Shown: in pieces, positions 43,845 to 49,015 of the stretch
Layout: the number at the start of each line of letters is the position of its first letter
How positions within the stretch are numbered: position 1 is the first letter of the stretch
Assembly: GCA_021768485.1 (NCBI GenBank)
Contig: JAIZVZ010000022.1
Span: 1-49,015, forward strand
Reading direction: 5' to 3'
DNA: 49,015 bases
Origin: Oxalobacteraceae bacterium
GTDB lineage: Bacteria > Pseudomonadota > Gammaproteobacteria > Burkholderiales > Burkholderiaceae_D
Made by a program: the position numbers and the translations under genes
Notes under the pieces: model-generated
Told to the model about the DNA's origin: nothing
What the model saw: only the letters and a program-made list of their open reading frames with translations
Database searches by the model: none

Positions 43845-46226
43845 ATGACACCGAAAAAAACCGTCACACCACCACCACCGCCGCCTGCCCCTCCGCTCGG
43901 CAAACTGGGCAAGAAATGGGCATCGTACAGTCTGCCGGTACGCATTTTGCTGGCCATCGGCGGCACCCTGGGCGGGCTCATGGTGGCCGGCATTCTGGTC
44001 GTCGTGTTCGGCCTGGCGATGGCCTATCCGAGCCTGCCCGACCTCGATTCGCTGACCGATTACCGGCCCAAGATGCCGCTGCGGGTATTTTCGGCCGACA
44101 ATGTGCTGATCGGCGAATTCGGCGAAGAGCGGCGCAATATGGTGCGCATCAAGGATATTCCCGACGTCATGATCAAGGCGGTGCTAACGGCTGAAGACGA
44201 CCGCTTCTACGAGCATGGCGGGGTCGATTACGTCGGCATCGCCCGCGCTGCCATCAATAACGCCACCGGCGGCGCCAAACAGGGGGCCTCGACCATCACG
44301 CAACAGGTGGCGCGCAATTTCTTCCTGTCGAGCGAACAGACCTTGAAGCGCAAAGCCTATGAAGTGCTGCTGGCCTGGAAGATCGAGCAAAACCTGACGA
44401 AAAACCAGATTCTCGAAGTGTATATGAACCAGATTTATCTGGGCCAGCGCGCCTTCGGGTTTTCATCGGCGGCGCAGATTTATTTCGGCAAGAGCCTGAA
44501 AGATATTACGCCGGCCGAAGCGGCGATGCTGGCCGGTTTGCCGAAAGCGCCCTCGGCCTATAATCCGGTCGTCAACCCGGTGCGCGCCAAAGTGCGCCAG
44601 CAGCACATTCTGATGCGCATGCATGAACTCGGCTATCTCAGCGATGCCGACTACAACAAGGCCATCAAGGAAGAATTGAAGACCAAGACCGACAGCAGCG
44701 AATTTGGCATGCATGCCGAATACGTGGCCGAAATGGCGCGCCAGATGGTCTATGAACAGTTCAAGGAAGACACCTATACGCGCGGCCTGAATGTATTTAC
44801 GACCATTACCAAGGCCGACCAGGACGCCGCCTATCTGGCGCTGCGGCGCGGTGTCATGGATTACGAGCGCCATCACGGCTATCGCGGCCCCGAATCGTAT
44901 ATCGACATCCCCGGCAACAAGGACGAGGCTGACGAAGCGATCGAGACCGAATTGGCCGACCATCCCGACAGCGACGATATCGTGGCCGCCATGGTCATCG
45001 AGGCCAGCCCGCAAAAAGTGCGGGCCTTGCTGGCTTCCGGCGAAGAAATCACGCTGAGCGGGCCCGGCATTGCCTTTGCCAGCGCCTGGCTGTCCGAGAA
45101 AGCCGCGCCGAACCGGCGCATCAAGCGCGGCGCCGTCATCCGCGTGATCCAGGAAGGCGCCAACTGGCAGATCACGCAAATGCCGGAAGTGTCGTCGGCC
45201 TTCGTCGCCGCCTCCACCACCGACGGCGCGATCCGCGCCCTGGTCGGCGGCTTTGACTACAACCGCAACAAATTCAACCATGTCACGCAAGCCTGGCGCC
45301 AGCCCGGTTCTTCGTTCAAACCCTTCATCTATTCGGCCTCGCTCGAAAAAGGCCTGACGCCGGCCACCATCATCGACGACGCCCCGATTTCCTTCGATGC
45401 CGGGCATACCGGCGGCCAGGCCTGGGAACCGAAAAATTTCGACAATAAATACGAAGGGCCGATGACCATGCGGCGCGGCCTGATGAAATCGAAAAACATG
45501 ATTTCGATCCGCATCCTGAACAAGATCGGCGCCAAATACGGCCAGGAATACACGACGCGCTTCGGTTTCGACGCCGAAAAGAATCCGCCCTATCTGACGC
45601 TGGCACTGGGCGCCGGCGCCGTGACACCGTTGCAAATGGCGGCCGCCTATGCCGTCTTTGCCAACGGCGGCTACAAGGTCAACCCGTATCTGATCAGCCG
45701 CGTGACCGACAGCAGCGGCCGGATCCTGTCGCAGGCGGCGCCCGACAAGGCCGGCAACGAGGGCAACCGCGTGATCGACGAACGCAATGCCTTTTTGATG
45801 GACAGCATGCTCAAAGATGTGGTGCGCTTCGGCACGGCGACCAAGGCACTGGTGCTCAAACGGCCCGACATTTCAGGCAAGACCGGCACCACCAACGATT
45901 CGATCGATGCCTGGTTTGCCGGCTACCAGGCCAAGCTGGTCGGCATCGCCTGGATCGGTTTCGATCAGCCGCGCAGCCTCGGCAGCAGCGGCCGCGAAAC
46001 CGGGGGCGGCCTGGCGCTGCCGATCTGGATCGGCTTCATGCAGTCGGCGCTCAAAGGCATGCCGATCGAAGAGCGGGCGGTGCCGGGCGGGCTGGTCAAT
46101 GTCAACGGTGAATATTTTTATGCCGAAAATCCACCGGGCGCCGGCGTTGCCACCTTGAGCAATGCGCCGCCGCCGCAGACCGAGGAAGACAAGGCCAAGG
46201 AACACGTCAAGAACGAACTGTTCTGA
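43845..46226 (+). CDS. mrcA: Penicillin-binding protein 1A (bifunctional transglycosylase/transpeptidase)
   Basis: It polymerises and cross-links peptidoglycan at the inner membrane. It is 793 residues. A proline-rich cytosolic start (TPPPPPPAPPLGK) is followed by a membrane helix (about 33-58). The GT51 transglycosylase has the catalytic glutamate E117 in TAEDDRFYEHGG and STITQQVARNFFL. An OB-like insert (about 345-430) is next. The transpeptidase has S489-x-x-K492 in PGSSFKPF, SKN (549-551) and KTGTTND (679-685). The order pilM-divergent-mrcA (ponA) is conserved in many proteobacteria. The stop is followed by a GC-rich hairpin. Confidence 0.96.
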   Translation: MTPKKTVTPPPPPPAPPLGKLGKKWASYSLPVRILLAIGGTLGGLMVAGILVVVFGLAMAYPSLPDLDSLTDYRPKMPLRVFSADNVLIGEFGEERRNMVRIKDIPDVMIKAVLTAEDDRFYEHGGVDYVGIARAAINNATGGAKQGASTITQQVARNFFLSSEQTLKRKAYEVLLAWKIEQNLTKNQILEVYMNQIYLGQRAFGFSSAAQIYFGKSLKDITPAEAAMLAGLPKAPSAYNPVVNPVRAKVRQQHILMRMHELGYLSDADYNKAIKEELKTKTDSSEFGMHAEYVAEMARQMVYEQFKEDTYTRGLNVFTTITKADQDAAYLALRRGVMDYERHHGYRGPESYIDIPGNKDEADEAIETELADHPDSDDIVAAMVIEASPQKVRALLASGEEITLSGPGIAFASAWLSEKAAPNRRIKRGAVIRVIQEGANWQITQMPEVSSAFVAASTTDGAIRALVGGFDYNRNKFNHVTQAWRQPGSSFKPFIYSASLEKGLTPATIIDDAPISFDAGHTGGQAWEPKNFDNKYEGPMTMRRGLMKSKNMISIRILNKIGAKYGQEYTTRFGFDAEKNPPYLTLALGAGAVTPLQMAAAYAVFANGGYKVNPYLISRVTDSSGRILSQAAPDKAGNEGNRVIDERNAFLMDSMLKDVVRFGTATKALVLKRPDISGKTGTTNDSIDAWFAGYQAKLVGIAWIGFDQPRSLGSSGRETGGGLALPIWIGFMQSALKGMPIEERAVPGGLVNVNGEYFYAENPPGAGVATLSNAPPPQTEEDKAKEHVKNELF

Positions 46227-46241
46227 GGCCGCCGCTGGCAA

Positions 46242-46270
46242 GCCGGCGCGGCTGCGCCGGCCTTGGTCTT
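46242..46270 (+). terminator. Probable terminator between PBP1a and cyaY
   Basis: A perfect 8-bp stem GCCGGCGC/GCGCCGGC with loop GGCT, followed by CTTGGTCTTT. The T tract is imperfect. Confidence 0.5.
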
Positions 46271-46278
46271 TCGTGCAG

Positions 46279-46620
46279 CTAGCGGCGCGGCGCCTTGAGC
46301 GTGAGCGTGCCGCCAGCCTGCTCGCCGACCATTTTCGACAGTTGCGCAAACAGTTCGGTGCCGTCGCGCGTATCGATCCAGCGCCCGTCCTCGTATTTGT
46401 AGTGAAAACCGCCCGCGCGCGCCGCCACCCACAACTGGCGCATCGGGGTCTGACTGTTGACGATGATCTTGCTGCCATTGGCGATGCAGTCGATTTCAAG
46501 CACATTGCCGCTGCGGCTGCACTCGACATCGACGAGGTCTTCGTCGGCCGCATGTTCGAGCGCATCTTCGATGGCCGACAAGGCCGCTTCTGCCAAATCC
46601 AAAAATTCCGATTCGCTCAT
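46279..46620 (-). CDS. cyaY: Iron-sulfur cluster assembly regulator CyaY (bacterial frataxin)
   Basis: CyaY binds iron and the IscS desulfurase and tunes Fe-S cluster assembly. It is 113 residues with the acidic first helix (SESEFLDLAEAALSAIEDAL ... ADEDLVDVE). The frataxin beta-sheet follows, with GNVLEIDCIANGSKIIVNSQ, QLWVAARAGGFHYKY and WIDTRDGTELFAQLSKMV. I start at ATG 46620, which has GGAG 6-7 bases upstream; a TTG at 46632 is in frame. It is divergent from lptM across 37 bases, a conserved pairing in proteobacteria. Confidence 0.95.
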   Translation of the reverse strand: MSESEFLDLAEAALSAIEDALEHAADEDLVDVECSRSGNVLEIDCIANGSKIIVNSQTPMRQLWVAARAGGFHYKYEDGRWIDTRDGTELFAQLSKMVGEQAGGTLTLKAPRR

Positions 46621-46657
46621 GCTACACTCCAAATTCTTTTATCCCTGTGGCCCTATC

Positions 46658-46918
46658 GTGAAGCACACCCCGAATTCGTATTGTAAAGCTTATTTACCGC
46701 GCGCTATTATTGCCGCCCTCACTCTGGCCGGCACGCTGGCTGCCTGCGGTCAAAAAGGACCGTTATATCTGGCGCCCGAGCAAAAAACACGGCCCGTTGT
46801 CAGCCAGACAAAAGTTACCACGACCACCACCAGCGTGAGCGCCGGCACCAGCACGACCACGAGCGCCAGCGCCACCACGACCGCTACCAGCAGCACAACC
46901 GGCAAAACGCCGCAGTAA
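46658..46918 (+). CDS. lptM: LPS translocon maturation lipoprotein LptM (YifL/LppL family)
   Basis: A small outer-membrane lipoprotein that helps the LPS translocon LptD fold. It is 86 residues. The signal peptide is ...IIAALTLAGTLAAC with lipobox LAAC, and directly after the cysteine comes the family motif GQKGPLYL. The C-terminal half is a Thr/Ser/Ala run (VTTTTTSVSAGTSTTTSAS) that is low complexity. The start is a GTG at 46658; no ATG is available in frame nearby. In most proteobacteria lysA follows this gene. Here a terminator and a convergent acyltransferase follow instead. Confidence 0.88.
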   Translation: MKHTPNSYCKAYLPRAIIAALTLAGTLAACGQKGPLYLAPEQKTRPVVSQTKVTTTTTSVSAGTSTTTSASATTTATSSTTGKTPQ

Positions 46919-46930
46919 GGGCGCGACGAA

Positions 46931-46962
46931 AAAAAAGAGCCTGTTTTAACAGGCTCTTTCTC
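46931..46962. terminator. Bidirectional terminator between lptM and the acyltransferase gene
   Basis: A 12-bp stem AAAGAGCCTGTT/AACAGGCTCTTT with a short T loop, A-run on one side and T-rich on the other. It serves both converging genes. Confidence 0.85.
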
Positions 46963-46974
46963 TGTTGTCCGGTT

Positions 46975-47610
46975 TTAAGCGGAACGGCCCACCGGCGGCA
47001 CGCCGGGCGGCGCCAGCGCGACCGGCGCGGCCTGTTCGGGCCGGCGGCCCTGGCGACCGGCATATAGCGCCGCAATGCGGACCATATCGGCCTCGCTGTC
47101 GCCGCTCAGCTCGATATAGTCGGTCAAGCCCACTTCGCGCGTGGCGTAATCGATATAGGCCAGTCCGACCGGCAAGCGTGAAGCGAGCGCCAGATGGTAA
47201 AAACCGCTGCGCCAGTGCGAGCGATAGCTGCGTGTGCCTTCGGGCGCAATCACCAGCCAGAACGGCTCGCTTTCATGCAGATGACGCGCCAGTTGCTCGG
47301 TGGCGCCGGCCTTGCCGCCGCGTTCGACCGGAATTCCGCCCCAGTAGCGAAACAGCGGACCGACCAGCATGCCGGTCAGGCCGCGGAAATAACTGGCTTT
47401 GACGAGCCAGCGAAACGGCACATCCATGACCCATTTCGAGATCAAGCCATAAGGCATGTCCCAGTTCGAGGTGTGCGGATAGACGATGACGATGCCGCGC
47501 GGCCCCGGCAAGGGCGCAAAGCGCACGCGCCAGCCGAGCAAGGCCAGCAAGCGGGCGGCCCAGCGTTGTTTGCGGGTAGGAAGGGATGCAGGGTGCAGAT
47601 GAAAAGGCAT
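46975..47610 (-). CDS. 1-acyl-sn-glycerol-3-phosphate acyltransferase-like protein
   Basis: A 211-residue PlsC-type acyltransferase. It has the catalytic H-x4-D motif in VYPHTSNWDMPYG, the second motif around FRYWGGIPVERGG and the third, substrate-binding motif VIAPEGTRSYRSHWRSG. It would acylate a lysophosphatidate or a related lipid acceptor at the inner membrane; the true substrate is not shown. It is short for PlsC, and the C-terminal 30 residues are Pro/Ala-rich and non-conserved. It is unlinked to other lipid genes. The start is the ATG at 47610. It is 75 bases downstream of msrQ on the same strand. Confidence 0.85.
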   Translation of the reverse strand: MPFHLHPASLPTRKQRWAARLLALLGWRVRFAPLPGPRGIVIVYPHTSNWDMPYGLISKWVMDVPFRWLVKASYFRGLTGMLVGPLFRYWGGIPVERGGKAGATEQLARHLHESEPFWLVIAPEGTRSYRSHWRSGFYHLALASRLPVGLAYIDYATREVGLTDYIELSGDSEADMVRIAALYAGRQGRRPEQAAPVALAPPGVPPVGRSA

Positions 47611-47685
47611 ACGGAAACGAGCGAGTTGATCGGAAAACGGAGCGCCCCGCCGCCAAGTTCCGTTTTCTGCGCTGTTTGCTATTGC

Positions 47686-48330
47686 CTATTGCGCCACGGC
47701 CTTGCCGCGGTCAGCGCCAACGCGCCAGTATATGCGCAATGCCAATAGCAGCGCAATTGTCAAACCGAACATTATCGGTTGAAAAAAATCGTGTTTTCCG
47801 GCCTTCATCCACCAAAAATGCAAAATTGCCAACGGTGCAATCACGTATATCAGCTGGTGCAGGCGGCGCCAGTTCTTTCCGCCAAGAAATTTCACCATGC
47901 GATTGCTGCTCGTCACGGCCAACGGCACAAGTAGCAGAAATGCGACAAAGCCGACCGTAATAAATGGCCTCTTGACGACATCCGCGAGCATTTCGCCGAC
48001 ATCGAAAAAATGGTCGAACCACAAAAAAGTCATGAAGTGCACGGCGCCATAAAAAAACATGAACAAGCCGAGCATGCGCCGCAGCTTGATCAGCCAGTTC
48101 CATGTCAATAATTTTCGCAGCGGCGTCACCGCCAGCGTCAGGCACAGAAAATACAGCGTCCAGTCGCCGCTGTTACGGGTGATGAATTCGACGGGATTGG
48201 CGCCGAGCCGGTCGAGCGCCGCAAAGCCGAGCAGGCGCGCGAACGGCAGCAGCGACAGCACGAACAGGCAGGCCTTCAGCCAGGCCAGGCGGCGGCCGTC
48301 CGGCCCTCCCCAGATAGCGTGCGGCGCCAT
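47686..48330 (-). CDS. msrQ: Heme-binding membrane subunit MsrQ of the periplasmic methionine-sulfoxide reductase
   Basis: MsrQ is a heme-b membrane protein of the ferric-reductase-like fold that passes electrons from the quinone pool to MsrP. It is 214 residues with about six helices. Candidate heme histidines are in FYGAVHFMTFLWFDH and RRLHQLIYVIAPLAILHFWW, and NPVEFITRNSGDWTLYFL is typical of the family. It starts at ATG 48330, one base after the msrP stop, so the pair is cotranscribed with msrP first. Confidence 0.94.
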   Translation of the reverse strand: MAPHAIWGGPDGRRLAWLKACLFVLSLLPFARLLGFAALDRLGANPVEFITRNSGDWTLYFLCLTLAVTPLRKLLTWNWLIKLRRMLGLFMFFYGAVHFMTFLWFDHFFDVGEMLADVVKRPFITVGFVAFLLLVPLAVTSSNRMVKFLGGKNWRRLHQLIYVIAPLAILHFWWMKAGKHDFFQPIMFGLTIALLLALRIYWRVGADRGKAVAQ

Positions 48331-48331
48331 C

Positions 48332-49015
48332 TCAAAAATACTTTTTCAAATCCATGCCGCGGTATAGCGAAGCCACCTCGCCATAGCCGTTAAACATCAA
48401 GGTCTTGCGTTTGCGCGTCAAAAAACCATCGTCGCCGATGCGGCGTTCGGTCGCCTGCGACCAGCGCGGGTGATCGACGTCGGGGTTGACGTTGGAATAA
48501 AAGCCATATTCCTGCGGTGCCGACAAATTCCACGAGGTATGCGGCTGCTCCTTGACGAAACGAATCTTGACAATCGACTTGGCCGACTTGAAACCGTATT
48601 TCCAGGGCACTGTAATGCGTACCGGCGCCCCGTTTTGATTCGGCAGCACTTGCCCATACATGCCGAAGGTCAGCAAGGTCAGCGGGTGGGCCGCCTCATC
48701 GATGCGCAAGCCTTCGGTATAAGGCCAGCGCAGAACGCGGCTGCCGATTTCGGGCATTTGCTGCTTGTCGGCCAGCGAAATGAATTCGACATATTTGGCC
48801 GCGGCCGTCGGCGCCACTTTCTTCATCAGCTCGGAAAAAGAAAAACCGATCCAGGGAATGACCATCGACCAGCCCTCGACGCAGCGCAAGCGATAAATCC
48901 GCTCTTCGAGCGGCGCCAGTTTCATCAGGCTGTCGAGATCGAGCGTCAGCGGCCGCGCCACTTCGCCCTCTATTGCAATCGTCCACGGCCGCGGGCGCAG
49001 ACTGCCGGCAGTCTG
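48332..49015 (-). CDS. msrP: Periplasmic methionine-sulfoxide reductase MsrP, molybdopterin catalytic subunit (partial)
   Basis: MsrP repairs oxidised methionines in periplasmic proteins using molybdenum-molybdopterin. Only the C-terminal 227 codons are in the window; the N-terminus with its Tat signal lies beyond base 49015. The frame is open to the edge, reading ...[22 protein letters not shown]. The molybdenum-ligand cysteine is seen in [19 protein letters not shown]. Later come [22 protein letters not shown] and the end [10 protein letters not shown]. It is followed one base later by msrQ. Confidence 0.94.
   Translation of the reverse strand, partial: QTAGSLRPRPWTIAIEGEVARPLTLDLDSLMKLAPLEERIYRLRCVEGWSMVIPWIGFSFSELMKKVAPTAAAKYVEFISLADKQQMPEIGSRVLRWPYTEGLRIDEAAHPLTLLTFGMYGQVLPNQNGAPVRITVPWKYGFKSAKSIVKIRFVKEQPHTSWNLSAPQEYGFYSNVNPDVDHPRWSQATERRIGDDGFLTRKRKTLMFNGYGEVASLYRGMDLKKYF

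Overview
The window is a stretch of chromosome from a GC-rich betaproteobacterium, most likely of the order Burkholderiales and family Oxalobacteraceae (the Massilia, Janthinobacterium and Herminiimonas group). The evidence is the gene content and order: ptsN-hprK-rapZ, mutY/mutM, a TPR lipoprotein with lolB-ispE-tRNA-Gln-prs-rplY-pth-ychF, kdsD-kdsC-lptCAB-rpoN-hpf, and pilMNOPQ with aroKB. The genus is an inference; no rRNA lies in the window.

Layout. 1-5338: the N-terminal half of a large FAD-linked oxidoreductase (cut by the window edge), a DedA-like membrane protein, ilvA and queF. 5785-8266: ptsN-hprK-rapZ, the nitrogen-PTS and regulatory block. 8307-10261: mutY and mutM, the two GO-repair glycosylases, overlapping on the minus strand. 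10408-17940: TPR lipoprotein, lolB, ispE, tRNA-Gln(UUG), prs, rplY, pth and ychF, all housekeeping genes on the plus strand. 17941-22107: an accessory region of lower and uneven GC. It holds a truncated tyrosine integrase, a PIN-like protein, a GC-rich hairpin segment, a two-gene Panacea-type toxin-antitoxin candidate, short direct repeats, a remnant reading frame and a candidate small RNA. 22108-25888: a sensor kinase/response regulator pair and a DUF484-like GGDEF diguanylate cyclase. 25973-33710: a Kef-type antiporter, then the Kdo and LPS-transport operon kdsD-kdsC-lptC-lptA-lptB followed by rpoN and hpf. 33878-38042: a 3-hydroxyisobutyryl-CoA hydrolase-like gene, dgt and an in-frame aroK-aroB fusion. 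38241-43415: pilMNOPQ, the type IV pilus alignment complex and secretin. 43845-49015: penicillin-binding protein 1A, cyaY, lptM, an acyltransferase, and msrQ with part of msrP.

How the genes work together. Several blocks build the envelope: the kds/lpt operon makes Kdo and exports LPS, LolB inserts lipoproteins, LptM matures LptD, PBP1a makes peptidoglycan and PilMNOPQ assembles the pilus. ptsN, hprK, rapZ, rpoN and hpf are usually one neighbourhood in Burkholderiales. Here they are split into two same-strand blocks in swapped order, with the accessory region between them. The most interesting part is that accessory region (about 17.9-22.1 kb), above all the Panacea-antitoxin and PemK-like pair at 20334-21344 with its own promoter and operator-like palindrome, and the candidate repeat-bearing small RNA at about 21.9-22.07 kb.
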